From an uncultured Ruminococcus sp. (lineage in GTDB: Bacteria > Bacillota > Clostridia > Oscillospirales > CAG-272), in the NCBI GenBank assembly GCA_902762505.1, contig CACWOQ010000021.1, positions 1-56,883 of the forward strand: a stretch of 56,883 nucleotides of DNA, in the 5' to 3' direction. The translations under genes were made by a program, and so were the position numbers. Each line of letters begins with the position of its first letter. Position 1 is the stretch's first letter. Below, in pieces: positions 1 to 8,282 of this stretch. The notes beneath the pieces are model-generated. The model did no database searches, had not been told where the DNA came from, and saw nothing but the letters and a program-made list of their open reading frames with translations.

Positions 1-193
1 CGGCGCACATTTACCACTGTGTCACGCCCGCGACACGGCCGTGGTGCTCCGTGAAGGGACGCTCGCGCACTCAGGCAGCGAGAGCTACTCTGTTATTGTT
101 AGCGTTTATATTTAAATTGCGGCTTTTAGAGAGGTACCGCACCTCTGCTCGCTTATCAAGACTCCGGCTCCCCGTCGAAACCTTTACGTCCCC
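1..193 (-). ncRNA. ssrA: tmRNA (transfer-messenger RNA), 3' part cut by window edge
   Basis: On the minus strand the RNA begins GGGGACGTAAAGG at 193, the usual tmRNA 5' end, and continues into a tag reading frame ending in TGA (71-73). Reading GCT at 101-103 as the resume codon gives the tag ANNNRVALAA; the ALAA end is the canonical proteolysis signal. The 3' tRNA-like half lies beyond base 1. The gene starts only 3 nt after the smpB stop. No good promoter is visible in the smpB 3' end, so co-transcription with its protein partner SmpB and 5' trimming by RNase P are likely (inference). The resume codon is my assignment by analogy. Confidence 0.9.
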
Positions 194-196
194 GTA

Positions 197-673
197 TCAG
201 CCGATCGCTCTTCCGTTTGATTTCTCGGCTCTTTCTATATCGCGCGCGGCGCGCTTTTTCGCGTCGTCGTCACGCTTGTCGTAGAGCTTTTTGCCTTTAC
301 ACAGCCCAAGCTCTATTTTGACCCTGGAATTCCTGAAATATACCGATAGCGGTATCAGCGTCAGCCCCTCCTGACTGACTCTGCCAAACAGCTTCATTAT
401 CTCCTTTTTGTGCATCAGAAGACGTTTTTCCCTGTCCGGATCGCGGTTGAAGATGTTGCCCTGTTCGTAAGGCTTTACGTGTACGCCCGTCGCAAACACC
501 TCGCCGCGTTTTATATAACAGTATGAATCCTTTAAATTGACGTTGCCGCCGCGTATGCTCTTTACCTCGGTACCGAAAAGCTCGACGCCGCATTCGTATT
601 TTTCGAGCACGAAGTAGTCGTGGTACGCTTTTTTGTTTGACGCAACGAGCTTTATCCCGTCCTTTACCGCCAC
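197..673 (-). CDS. smpB: SsrA-binding protein SmpB
   Basis: SmpB binds tmRNA and places it in the A site of stalled ribosomes for trans-translation. The 158-residue product has the family length and blocks: an N-terminal NKKAYHDYFV stretch, GVELFGTEVKSIR, the NLKDSYCYI strand, and a C-terminal basic tail (KGKKLYDKRDDDAKKRAARD) that mimics an anticodon arm. The start is GTG at 673, placed by a strong AAGGAGGTGAG ribosome site just upstream. The tmRNA gene follows after 3 nt. A consensus promoter lies at 707-735, so the gene can be transcribed independently of the methyltransferase upstream. Confidence 0.97.
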   Translation of the reverse strand: MAVKDGIKLVASNKKAYHDYFVLEKYECGVELFGTEVKSIRGGNVNLKDSYCYIKRGEVFATGVHVKPYEQGNIFNRDPDREKRLLMHKKEIMKLFGRVSQEGLTLIPLSVYFRNSRVKIELGLCKGKKLYDKRDDDAKKRAARDIERAEKSNGRAIG

Positions 674-706
674 GGCGTCTCACCTCCTTTTTTCCGTCGG
701 GTATGT

Positions 707-735
707 ATTATACACCAAACGCGGCGATTTGTCAA
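707..735 (-). promoter_or_regulatory. sigma-A promoter of smpB-ssrA
   Basis: On the minus strand TTGACA (730-735), a 17-nt spacer and TATAAT (707-712) form a full-consensus promoter; the spacer ends in TTTGGTG. The -35 box lies 4 nt past the 3' end of the methyltransferase ORF upstream. Confidence 0.9.
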
Positions 736-738
736 TAC

Positions 739-1623
739 CTAAATGTACAGTCTGAGCGTGTCCTCCAGCCAGTAGGCGTACTCCGGACCGGGCGCTTTTT
801 CCGCGATCTCTTTCATTTTAAGATAAAGCCCGACGCCGTCCGACGGATCGTGCCAGATATCCGTGAAAACAAAGTCGTAATCCGACGGAAGGTTTTTTTC
901 CGCGTAAGCGAACGCGTCGTCGCAGACGATCCTGATCTTATCCCGGCATTCCATCTGAGGCAGGATGTTTTCACAAAAAAGCTTTATCACGTTTTCGTCA
1001 AGCTCGACGACCGTCACCTCGCTCACCTGCGGCAGAAGCGCGGCACGGTACGCGAAATACCCGAGCCCGAGACCGAACGTGAGCACATTTCCGTGCGCTC
1101 TTCTGACGTGCGGCAGCGTCGTTACCGTTTCGTTCGGCATAAGCGTCATCCATTCGCGCCCGTCCTGCAATACGGCGGGATATCCGAACCCGCGCTCGAA
1201 ATATCCGATTTGCGGCAGGATCCTGCCGTCCGGCATGATCTGCGGATCCCCGCATACGAAAGCCTCGTAAGGCTCGCACGACATGTTCGTTATCCTCCAG
1301 CCGCCCTCCGACTTTTCCTCAAACCGAATATTTTTGTAATACGGATCGTCCTCGAAATCGCGCGGATCGAGACGGTGCACCATCGGTATGAAATACTTTC
1401 TGTAAAGCAGCTTGTCGTCCGCGCTGTTGACCGTGTCGAGCATACAGACGGCGGCGAGCAGAGCGGCGTATGCCATTTCATCGCCGCCGGTGTTTTTATA
1501 CAGCTTTTCGTTTATGAACCGCGGAGCAAGATTCAAATACATCGACATGCATTCAAATACGCGGTTGTTGTATTTTGTGTAATCCAATCCTTCCACCCGT
1601 CCGTCCGACCGCGAAGCGGTCAT
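739..1623 (-). CDS. spermidine-synthase-like SAM-dependent methyltransferase fold protein
   Basis: A Rossmann-fold SAM-binding core is visible: VLTFGLGLGYFAYRAALL (motif I), VTVVELDENVIKLF (acidic strand-2 end), then IVCDDAFAYAE and DFVFTDIWHD. This arrangement resembles spermidine-synthase-like class I methyltransferases. The substrate cannot be told. The frame is open to 1704, but a perfect promoter (1645-1673) sits inside that extension, so I place the start at the ATG at 1623, about 15 nt after the expected transcription start and without a clear ribosome site; this gives 294 residues. A later ATG is possible. It is a single gene followed by smpB, which has its own promoter. Confidence 0.75.
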   Translation of the reverse strand: MTASRSDGRVEGLDYTKYNNRVFECMSMYLNLAPRFINEKLYKNTGGDEMAYAALLAAVCMLDTVNSADDKLLYRKYFIPMVHRLDPRDFEDDPYYKNIRFEEKSEGGWRITNMSCEPYEAFVCGDPQIMPDGRILPQIGYFERGFGYPAVLQDGREWMTLMPNETVTTLPHVRRAHGNVLTFGLGLGYFAYRAALLPQVSEVTVVELDENVIKLFCENILPQMECRDKIRIVCDDAFAYAEKNLPSDYDFVFTDIWHDPSDGVGLYLKMKEIAEKAPGPEYAYWLEDTLRLYI

Positions 1624-1644
1624 ATTATTTACAGTACACGCATC

Positions 1645-1673
1645 ATTATACACAAACCGTCCGCTTTTGTCAA
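1645..1673 (-). promoter_or_regulatory. sigma-A promoter of the methyltransferase-like gene
   Basis: TTGACA (1668-1673), 17-nt spacer ending GTTTGTG, TATAAT (1645-1650) on the minus strand. It overlaps the 5' extension of the ORF and so argues against a start at 1704. Confidence 0.88.
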
Positions 1674-1747
1674 TACCATCAAAATTAACTTTAACTTTAC
1701 ACACTTACACGACGCCGTAATTATCTATTATTATTTGTATGATATGA

Positions 1748-1776
1748 TTGACACAATAAATGTCGGGAGATATACT
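1748..1776 (+). promoter_or_regulatory. promoter-like hexamers directly abutting an ATG
   Basis: TTGACA (1748-1753), 17 nt, TATACT (1771-1776), immediately followed by the ABC transporter ATG at 1777. Used as a promoter it would start RNA near 1783, inside the gene. It may be a chance match, or it may mean the annotated start is unusual. The same stretch holds the only ribosome-site-like sequence, GGGAG at 1765-1769. Confidence 0.4.
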
Positions 1777-4479
1777 ATGCTGAAAATAAGTAACATAAGC
1801 AAGACGTACGTGACGGGCGGACTTGTACAGAAGGCGCTTGACAACGTAAGCCTTGATCTGCGCGATAACGAATTCGTTGCCATACTCGGACCGTCCGGCT
1901 CCGGAAAAACGACGCTTTTGAACGTTATCGGCGGACTTGACCGCTATGACAGCGGAGATCTTGTGATAAACGGCATCTCTACGGAAAAATATAAAGACAG
2001 GGACTGGGATTCGTACAGAAACCACACGATAGGCTTCGTGTTTCAGAGCTACAATCTTATCCCTCATCAGACGGTACTGTCGAACGTCGAGCTTGCGCTG
2101 ACGATATCCGGAGTTTCGCGTGCGGAGAGGAAGAGAAGAGCGAAAAAAGCGCTCGACTCCGTCGGGCTTTCCGAGCATATAAACAAAAAGCCGAATCAGC
2201 TCTCCGGCGGTCAGATGCAGCGCGTGGCGATAGCGCGCGCCCTCGTCAACGACCCGGAGATCCTGCTTGCCGACGAGCCGACCGGCGCGCTCGATTCGGA
2301 TACGAGCGTACAGGTCATGGAGCTGCTGAAGGAGGTCGCGAAGGACCATCTCGTAGTAATGGTAACGCACAATCCGGAGCTTGCGGAAAAATACGCGACG
2401 AGGATCGTCAACCTGCGCGACGGAAGGATCGTCGGCGACACGGCGCCGTGCGACGCGGAACAGGATGACGAGAAGATCCACAAAAACATGGGCAGATCGT
2501 CCATGTCGCTTCTTACGGCGCTTTCCCTCTCGTTCAACAATCTTCTGACGAAAAAAGCGAGGACTCTGCTCACAGCGTTCGCCGGATCTATCGGTATAAT
2601 CGGCATAGCACTCATAATGTCGCTGTCAAACGGCGTGAACACGTATATAACCGATATACAGAAGAGTACGATGACGTCGTATCCCATAACCATATCTGAG
2701 CAGACGCTCGATCTGAGCGGACTTATGGCGAATTCCGGCGCGTCGGGCGAGAAGATCGAGCACGGCAGCGACGCCGTGTATTCAAACGGTACGATGCTGC
2801 AGGCGGCGTCCGCGTTCACCTCGAGCGTGACGACGAACAATCTCACTGATTTCAAAAAATATCTTGACGATGAACAAAGCGAGATACACAAATATATAGG
2901 CGACAGCGGCATCGTGTACACGTACGCGCTCGATCTCGGAGTATACACGTACGATCCCGAGGGCACGCTGATAAACACGAATGCGCGGATGACAAACGGG
3001 ATGTATCCGCAGATGCAGATCTCCGGCGGCATGATGCCGTCCACGTACGCGCAGCTTCTTCCGTCGCCCGACGGACTTGTCAGCGAAGCGGTGAAGAAAA
3101 GCTACGAGACGGTCGGCGGCAGATGGCCCGAGAAATACGATGAAGCGGTCCTCGTCATAAACGATGACAACGAGGTCACGTACACGACGCTTTACAGGCT
3201 CGGCTTCATCAAGGGCTCCGAATACAAGGATATAATGACGGCGATAGGCAAGGGCGAAAAGACCGACGTTCCGGTACACAGATTCACGTATGAGCAGATA
3301 ATGGAAAAGGAGCTGTACGCCGTCGTCGCATCGGACAGATTCAAGGAAAACGCGGACGGTACGTTTACCGAGATCAAGGACGACAGCGAATCGTTCAAGT
3401 CGCTTCTGCCGGACGCTCTCAGGCTGAAGATCGTCGGCGTGATCAGACCCGTTCCCGGTACGACCGGGATCACGCTTACGATGAACGTCGGATATACAAA
3501 AGCGCTCACCGATCATCTGATAGCTTACACGAATGAAAGCCCCGTCGTCTCCGCGCAGAAAAAGAACGCGGACGTGAACGTGCTGAACGGACTCAGCTTC
3601 GAGCCCGCGGACGACGCACTGAAAATAGCCGACGCGAAAAAGTACGTTGCAAGCCTCGGCATAAGCGAAAAAGCGCGCCTCTGCGGCGAGCTCATCATGC
3701 TGCGCGTGATCGACGTCACGTCGATACCCGGACTCGATCCTTCATCGCTCGGCGCCGGCGGCATGACGATGGGCGAAACGCAGCTTGCCGCTTTGCTCGA
3801 CGCTTTCATGACGTCGCCTTCGGATGAGGCGATGATCACGGTATACGACAAATACGTATCAGCCGGAAGCTACGACGACAACATGACTCTGTTCGGCGTC
3901 GTCTCCGAGGACGCGCCGTCGTCGATCAACATTTACGCGGACACCTTTGAAAACAAGGACCGCATCGGCGACTGCATAAAGGATTACAACAGAGAAGCGA
4001 CCGAGGAGAACAGGATAACGTACACGGATTACGTCGGTCTGCTCATGTCATCGATCTCAACGATCATAAATATCATATCTTACGTGCTTATAGCGTTCGT
4101 CGCGGTCTCGCTCGTCGTGTCCTCGATAATGATCGGTATAATCACATATATCTCTGTGCTTGAGCGCACGAAGGAAATAGGAATACTGCGCGCGATAGGC
4201 GCGTCGAAGCGCAATATCTCCGAGGTGTTCAACGCGGAAACGTTCATCATAGGGCTGCTCTCGGGACTTATCGGCGTCGGCATAAGCGCCCTGCTGCTGA
4301 TACCGGGCAACGCGCTGATCCATCATCTTGCGGGAAGCAACGATATAAATGCGATACTGCCGATCGGCGGCGCGGTCGTCCTCGTCGTTCTGAGCGTCAT
4401 ACTGACGCTTATCGGAGGTCTTATCCCGGCGAAAAAAGCGTCGCACAGGGATCCCGTCCTTGCGCTCCGCAGCGAATAA
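1777..4479 (+). CDS. ABC transporter, fused ATPase and FtsX/MacB-type permease
   Basis: The 900-residue protein joins an ATPase to a permease. Residues 1-225 are the ATPase: Walker A GPSGSGKTT at 38-46, signature LSGGQMQR at 142-149, Walker B ILLADEP at 162-168 and the switch histidine in VTHNP near 198. A membrane helix follows at about 264-284, then an extracytoplasmic domain of roughly 450 residues, then three C-terminal helices carrying the FtsX hallmark ERTKEIGILRAIGASKRNI. This is the MacB/LolD-like mechanotransmission class, which moves peptides, lipids or antibiotics, or signals envelope stress; the cargo is unknown. The frame is open far upstream, but the start MLKISNISKTY matches the family. 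It is a single-gene unit ended by the terminator at 4484. Confidence 0.93.
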   Translation: MLKISNISKTYVTGGLVQKALDNVSLDLRDNEFVAILGPSGSGKTTLLNVIGGLDRYDSGDLVINGISTEKYKDRDWDSYRNHTIGFVFQSYNLIPHQTVLSNVELALTISGVSRAERKRRAKKALDSVGLSEHINKKPNQLSGGQMQRVAIARALVNDPEILLADEPTGALDSDTSVQVMELLKEVAKDHLVVMVTHNPELAEKYATRIVNLRDGRIVGDTAPCDAEQDDEKIHKNMGRSSMSLLTALSLSFNNLLTKKARTLLTAFAGSIGIIGIALIMSLSNGVNTYITDIQKSTMTSYPITISEQTLDLSGLMANSGASGEKIEHGSDAVYSNGTMLQAASAFTSSVTTNNLTDFKKYLDDEQSEIHKYIGDSGIVYTYALDLGVYTYDPEGTLINTNARMTNGMYPQMQISGGMMPSTYAQLLPSPDGLVSEAVKKSYETVGGRWPEKYDEAVLVINDDNEVTYTTLYRLGFIKGSEYKDIMTAIGKGEKTDVPVHRFTYEQIMEKELYAVVASDRFKENADGTFTEIKDDSESFKSLLPDALRLKIVGVIRPVPGTTGITLTMNVGYTKALTDHLIAYTNESPVVSAQKKNADVNVLNGLSFEPADDALKIADAKKYVASLGISEKARLCGELIMLRVIDVTSIPGLDPSSLGAGGMTMGETQLAALLDAFMTSPSDEAMITVYDKYVSAGSYDDNMTLFGVVSEDAPSSINIYADTFENKDRIGDCIKDYNREATEENRITYTDYVGLLMSSISTIINIISYVLIAFVAVSLVVSSIMIGIITYISVLERTKEIGILRAIGASKRNISEVFNAETFIIGLLSGLIGVGISALLLIPGNALIHHLAGSNDINAILPIGGAVVLVVLSVILTLIGGLIPAKKASHRDPVLALRSE

Positions 4480-4483
4480 TCAA

Positions 4484-4512
4484 ACCGGATCCCGCAAGGG
4501 ATCCGGTGTTTT
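4484..4512. terminator. bidirectional terminator between convergent genes
   Basis: Ten-base-pair inverted repeat ACCGGATCCC (4484-4493) / GGGATCCGGT (4498-4507) with a GCAA loop. T-rich GTTTTAT follows on the plus strand; the minus-strand side is only modestly T-rich. It serves the ABC transporter and perhaps the flavin reductase gene. Confidence 0.75.
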
Positions 4513-5089
4513 ATCTGCTCTTTTTCGTGCGTTTTTTGTTGTGCGAGTATCCGAACGATCCGATCTTTTTGCCGAGAGCGAAATACTCGCCGTGACTGTA
4601 CGCGGCAAGCCCGGCTTTTTCAAGATGAAGCTTGCCCTTTTCGTCGACTATCGACTCGTCGGCGTTGACGGCGACGATATCGCATATGAACGCGTCGTGC
4701 GAGCCGAGATGAAGCACGTCTGTGACCTTGCATTCAAGTGTCAGCGGGCTTTCCGCTATCTGCGGACACCTGATCTGCGTGCACGGTTCTTTTGTGAATT
4801 TCACCGCGTCGAATTTGTTGACGTCGCGTCCGGAGCGGACGCCGCACCAGTCGACCTTTTTGCAGAGGAGCGACGGCACGAGATTTATGCATAGCTCGCC
4901 GGTCTTCGTTATCAGACCGTGGGAATGACGCTCGGGTCTGATCGAAACGTACGTTTTCGGCGGATTCGAGGACAATATCCCGGTCCACGCGACGGTTATT
5001 ATGTTGGCTTCGTCGCCCTCTCCGCACGTGACCGCGGTCACCGGGACCGGTGCAAGCAGGGCTGAGCCCTTCCACGTTATTTTACTCAT
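4511..5089 (-). CDS. flavin reductase-like domain protein (FMN-binding split barrel)
   Basis: The 192-residue protein has the flavin reductase-like/DIM6-NTAB pattern: an N-terminal PVPVTAVTCG, then NIITVAWTGILSSNPPKTYVSIRP (FMN phosphate and ring contacts), HSHGLITKTGELCINL, and a late HLGSHDAFICDIVAV strand. Such proteins bind FMN and often act as NAD(P)H:flavin reductases or redox partners; the real partner is unknown here. Its start overlaps the end of trmB by 8 nt, so it is translated from the same message. The 3' end lies in the terminator at 4484-4512. Confidence 0.87.
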   Translation of the reverse strand: MSKITWKGSALLAPVPVTAVTCGEGDEANIITVAWTGILSSNPPKTYVSIRPERHSHGLITKTGELCINLVPSLLCKKVDWCGVRSGRDVNKFDAVKFTKEPCTQIRCPQIAESPLTLECKVTDVLHLGSHDAFICDIVAVNADESIVDEKGKLHLEKAGLAAYSHGEYFALGKKIGSFGYSHNKKRTKKSR

Positions 5090-5729
5090 TTCCGTCCTCC
5101 TTCATAACTGCTCTCAGCATATTTATCTTTTTGCCCTGCGCGCTGAAATTCCGCTCGTATTCCGTCATTACGTTGTCAGATGCGTATCCGCTTTCGTGCA
5201 GATCGCGCGTTACGTCCGTTACGGCAAAGCCGCAGGCGGGAAGCTCCTCAAGCGAGAATTCAAACAGGGCGTTGTCGTCCGTTTTCATGTATATGCCGCC
5301 GCCGGGCGCGAGTATTCCGCGATAGATCTGCAGAAATCCGCGATGTGTCAGACGGCGCTTGGCGTAGCCCTTTTTCGGCCACGGGTCGGAGAAATTGAGG
5401 TAGATCCGCTCCACGCTGTGCGCCGGCAGGCGGTTCATGAGATCCGCCGCATTCATCACGGCGAGCCTGACGTTTGACAGACCTTTTTCCTTGACCTTTT
5501 CGGCGGCGAGCATCAGCACGTCCGGTATGCGCTCGATCGCTATAAAGTCCGTTCCCGGATTTTTTTCCGCGGTGCCGCAGATGAAATCGCCCTTTCCGCA
5601 GCCTATTTCAACGTGCAGCGGCGCGTTTCTTCCGAATAACGCGGAAGGATCGGCGATCCCTTCGGGCAGAATAACGTCGCCGCAGGCGAAAAGTCTCTCC
5701 GCACCGTGCTTTTTTCTTCTCATTCTCAT
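5082..5729 (-). CDS. trmB: tRNA (guanine-N7)-methyltransferase TrmB
   Basis: TrmB makes m7G46 in the tRNA variable loop with SAM. Family motifs are clear: LHVEIGCGKGDFI (SAM motif I), DFIAIERIPDV, and the diagnostic NFSDPWPKKGYAKRRLTH block, with an ending typical of the family. The ATG at 5729 was chosen because GAGAGGAT lies 7 nt upstream and the residues beyond it are low-complexity hydrophobic translation of an AT-rich leader. It gives 215 residues, the usual size. It is first in a two-gene unit with the flavin reductase gene and has a long leader back to the promoter at 5861. Confidence 0.95.
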   Translation of the reverse strand: MRMRRKKHGAERLFACGDVILPEGIADPSALFGRNAPLHVEIGCGKGDFICGTAEKNPGTDFIAIERIPDVLMLAAEKVKEKGLSNVRLAVMNAADLMNRLPAHSVERIYLNFSDPWPKKGYAKRRLTHRGFLQIYRGILAPGGGIYMKTDDNALFEFSLEELPACGFAVTDVTRDLHESGYASDNVMTEYERNFSAQGKKINMLRAVMKEDGNE

Positions 5730-5810
5730 GATGTTTATCCTCTCGAATCGGATTGATGTGAACAGTTTTAAAATTATTTTTAAAAATCCAAAAATCATCT
5801 GTTCTTTTTA

Positions 5811-5831
5811 AAAATTGTGTGGTATAATACC
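5811..5831 (+). promoter_or_regulatory. extended -10 element for the downstream membrane-protein genes
   Basis: TTGTGTGGTATAAT ends at 5828 on the plus strand, with no good -35 box. TATAAT lies inside an 11-bp palindrome, GGTATAATACC (5821-5831). This divergent promoter sits about 110 nt before the next start. Confidence 0.45.
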
Positions 5832-5860
5832 GTAAAGAGGCGTTATACCGCTTTTTAACC

Positions 5861-5889
5861 ATTGTATCACATTTTGCGTGTTTTTGCAA
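5861..5889 (-). promoter_or_regulatory. promoter of the trmB unit
   Basis: TTGCAA (5884-5889), 17-nt spacer ending AATGTGA, TACAAT (5861-5866) on the minus strand, about 130 nt upstream of the trmB start. The leader between them is very AT-rich. Confidence 0.65.
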
Positions 5890-5938
5890 TACGCTGCGGA
5901 AAGAAAGTTTGATACTCATTAAGGAGGTCTGTCATACA

Positions 5939-6934
5939 TTGGATAATATTTTGAAAGAGATAGCCGCAAAGCTCACAGACGCCGGGATGGATGAAGCCCA
6001 CGTCAGCGCAAGCGTAACGGCGTTGAAGGACGCGTACGCGCAGGTCCCGGAAGAAGAGCTTCCGGAAAAGCTCGCAAGATCGGGCGGGACCGACGGTATA
6101 GTCGCGCAGATACTTAAAACGTACGAAAACGTTAAAACGGACGGCGCGGAGCCGGAGCCGGCTGAAACGCCCGCCGAAGAGCCCGCGGATGATCAGACGG
6201 ACGGTCCCGCGGAGGACGTCCCGGCTGACGCCCCGGAAAAGGAAGAGCTGAGCATAATCAGCCTTGACGACGATATGTTTTCGGACGAAGCGGACGCTGT
6301 TTCCGCAATGAACGAAGAGGACGTCGAGGGAGTCATCGAGACGATAGAGAATTCCGCTCCGGCGCATTCCTCCGCAGATGATTTCTTTGACGACGACGTC
6401 AAGGTCAAGCAGCCGGACGGAAAGCAAAGACCGGCTAAAAAATCAGACACTCAGTCTCATCAGAAAAGCGCAAAGAGACCGGATAAAAACAAAAAGAGCG
6501 TGAAGAATATGTCGTCGAAGGCAAAAACAACGTATTTCGTCGGGCTCGTATTCCTGATACCGCTGCTCATCGCCGTGGTCATCGTCATTACGGTGCTTCT
6601 GCTTGCGCTTTACGCCGGACTCATAGTGCTCGTCGTGGCGTTCTCGGTCGCGCTCGTGGTCGTCGCCGCCGCCGGCACCGCGCTGTCTCTGATGGCGATA
6701 ATATACGGCGTTATACAGATCGCGCAGGGATACCCGGCGCCGATCGGGATATACGAGATCGGTCTCGGCATAATCGTCGGCGGAGCAACGCTCGGCATAT
6801 CGATCATACTCTACAACTTCATCGTAAGACTGGCGCCTTTCCTTTTCAAGAAACTGTTTGTGCTATATAAGTTCCTTTTCAGACAGCTTACGAAACTTCT
6901 CAGCTTCGTGAAAGGAGCGTGCAGCAAACTATGA
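5939..6934 (+). CDS. acidic-linker membrane protein, HAAS/DUF1700-like N-terminus
   Basis: About 331 residues if TTG at 5939 is the start, chosen for AAGGAGG at 5921-5927 even though the 11-nt spacing is long. Residues 1-60 form a helical, charged segment reminiscent of HAAS/DUF1700 domains; the next 130 are highly acidic and Pro/Ala-rich, then a Lys-rich patch, then about 100 residues with three to four membrane helices and an amphipathic tail. The function is unknown. The family resemblance and the DUF4097-like gene that follows with ATGA overlap suggest an envelope-stress module of the PadR-HAAS-DUF4097 kind, but no PadR gene is present. Confidence 0.7.
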   Translation: MDNILKEIAAKLTDAGMDEAHVSASVTALKDAYAQVPEEELPEKLARSGGTDGIVAQILKTYENVKTDGAEPEPAETPAEEPADDQTDGPAEDVPADAPEKEELSIISLDDDMFSDEADAVSAMNEEDVEGVIETIENSAPAHSSADDFFDDDVKVKQPDGKQRPAKKSDTQSHQKSAKRPDKNKKSVKNMSSKAKTTYFVGLVFLIPLLIAVVIVITVLLLALYAGLIVLVVAFSVALVVVAAAGTALSLMAIIYGVIQIAQGYPAPIGIYEIGLGIIVGGATLGISIILYNFIVRLAPFLFKKLFVLYKFLFRQLTKLLSFVKGACSKL

Positions 6935-7914
6935 AACCGGTATCTGTAATTTTTCTCATTGTCTCGGTGATAATGGTCATCGTGGGACTTCTCACGTGCT
7001 CGTTCGCGATGCTTCAGGCTAAGCGGCAGGACGTCGATCTGTACGATACGAAAATAGTGAACGGTCAGTCCGAGGCGGAGTACGATTTCTCCGAGGACTC
7101 TCTGTCGAAGCTTCAGATCGAAGTCGGCGACTGTGACGTTCACATAATCTGCGGCGCGGAAGAGGACAAGGTCGTAATGAACAACTTCTCGTCCGCGGGC
7201 TATATCTGCGAGGTCAGCAACGGCGCCCTCATAGTTGAGGACACGGTCAATATCTTCAACATCACGGATATAATAGAAAACGGTAAGATCCGTTTCAAGG
7301 GCTTCCGCTACTATCTCAGAGACAGAAAGATCACGGCGGAGGGCAAGTCGCTCACCGTCTATATATCCGATAAATTCGATATCAAGATAATCGACGTAAA
7401 GGTCGGCACGGGCGACGTGGATATCAAAGGCTACACGAACAACACGGATTACAAGATCAATATCACGACAGGCAAATTCACCGCCTCCGATATTACGACG
7501 GACTCAAAGGTCTCCGTACAGGTCGGAAAAGGCTCGGTCAATCTGACGCACGTGGCGGCTAAAAATCTTGACGTCACGCTGAACGAGGGCAGTATAATGG
7601 CTGTCGTCTCCGCGAACGAGATCACCGCCGACGCGAAGCACGGCAGCGTGCGCATAGAGAGCGAAGCCGATCTGTCGAAGTACAATTTTATGCTAAAGGC
7701 TCCGGCGTCCACGATAACGCTCGAGGATCTTATAAAGAGCGGCAACTACGTCGCAAACGACGCGCAGCTCTCAAATTTCATACACGCAACGGCAGGCTAC
7801 GGGACCGTGGTCGTAAAAACGTACGTCGCGCCGATAGATATGCCGGACGTTCCCGGAGAAACCACGGCGCCGGAGACAGCGCAGCCCGATGCGGAGACCG
7901 GAGCCGCCGAATAA
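6931..7914 (+). CDS. DUF4097-like putative adhesin, single membrane anchor
   Basis: Starts at the ATG overlapping the upstream TGA, with AAAGGAG upstream; an in-frame GTG at 6919 is too close to that site. The 327-residue product has an N-terminal membrane helix (about residues 6-26) and an extracytoplasmic body of repeating short strands such as VKVGTGDVDIKG, INITTGKFTASDI, VQVGKGSVNLTHV and VTLNEGSIMAVV. This G-x-[VI]-x-[VIL] ladder is the beta-helical pattern of DUF4097 'putative adhesins'. A Pro/Thr/Glu-rich tail ends the protein. It is translationally coupled to the preceding gene and is probably an envelope partner of it. Confidence 0.8.
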   Translation: MKPVSVIFLIVSVIMVIVGLLTCSFAMLQAKRQDVDLYDTKIVNGQSEAEYDFSEDSLSKLQIEVGDCDVHIICGAEEDKVVMNNFSSAGYICEVSNGALIVEDTVNIFNITDIIENGKIRFKGFRYYLRDRKITAEGKSLTVYISDKFDIKIIDVKVGTGDVDIKGYTNNTDYKINITTGKFTASDITTDSKVSVQVGKGSVNLTHVAAKNLDVTLNEGSIMAVVSANEITADAKHGSVRIESEADLSKYNFMLKAPASTITLEDLIKSGNYVANDAQLSNFIHATAGYGTVVVKTYVAPIDMPDVPGETTAPETAQPDAETGAAE

Positions 7915-7978
7915 TTTTCCGAAAAAGCGCCATACTACTCCGCGTACGGGATGATTCCCGTCGGGAAAGGAGTATCGT

Positions 7979-8233
7979 ATGATCGTTCTGGATAAGACCG
8001 CTCTTGCGCTCGCCGTGATCGGTGCGCTCAACTGGGGCGGTATAGGCATATTCGGCTTTGACACGGTCGCGTGGATCTTCGGAGGTCAGAACTCCGTCGG
8101 CGCCCGCGTCGTTTACACGATCGTCGCGATAGCGGGTATATGGTGCATATCCCTGCTGTTCAGATCGTGGCGCGAAAGCGATGAACGGCAGAGCGCGTCG
8201 GACACCGCCGCGTTCGACGTCAAGACAAGATAA
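7979..8233 (+). CDS. DUF378 family small membrane protein
   Basis: 84 residues, preceded by GGAAAGGAG. Two membrane helices flank the family signature: TALALAVIGALNWGGIGIFGFD, then VYTIVAIAGIWCISLLF. The ALNWG and FD residues are the conserved DUF378 (COG2155/YuzA-like) core. No function is known for the family. A clean terminator follows, closing the three-gene membrane-protein unit. Confidence 0.88.
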   Translation: MIVLDKTALALAVIGALNWGGIGIFGFDTVAWIFGGQNSVGARVVYTIVAIAGIWCISLLFRSWRESDERQSASDTAAFDVKTR

Positions 8234-8240
8234 ATCAAGG

Positions 8241-8271
8241 ATCGTCCGGCAGTCGCCTGCCGGACGATTTT
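8241..8271 (+). terminator. intrinsic terminator
   Basis: A 12-bp perfect stem, ATCGTCCGGCAG / CTGCCGGACGAT, with a TCGC loop, followed by a short T run. Confidence 0.85.
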
Positions 8272-8282
8272 AAGAGGCAGAA

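Noticed and set aside
637-1776. 380-codon N-terminal extension of the ABC transporter frame
   Set aside because: It runs antisense through smpB's start and the methyltransferase gene; the ATPase family starts at 1777.
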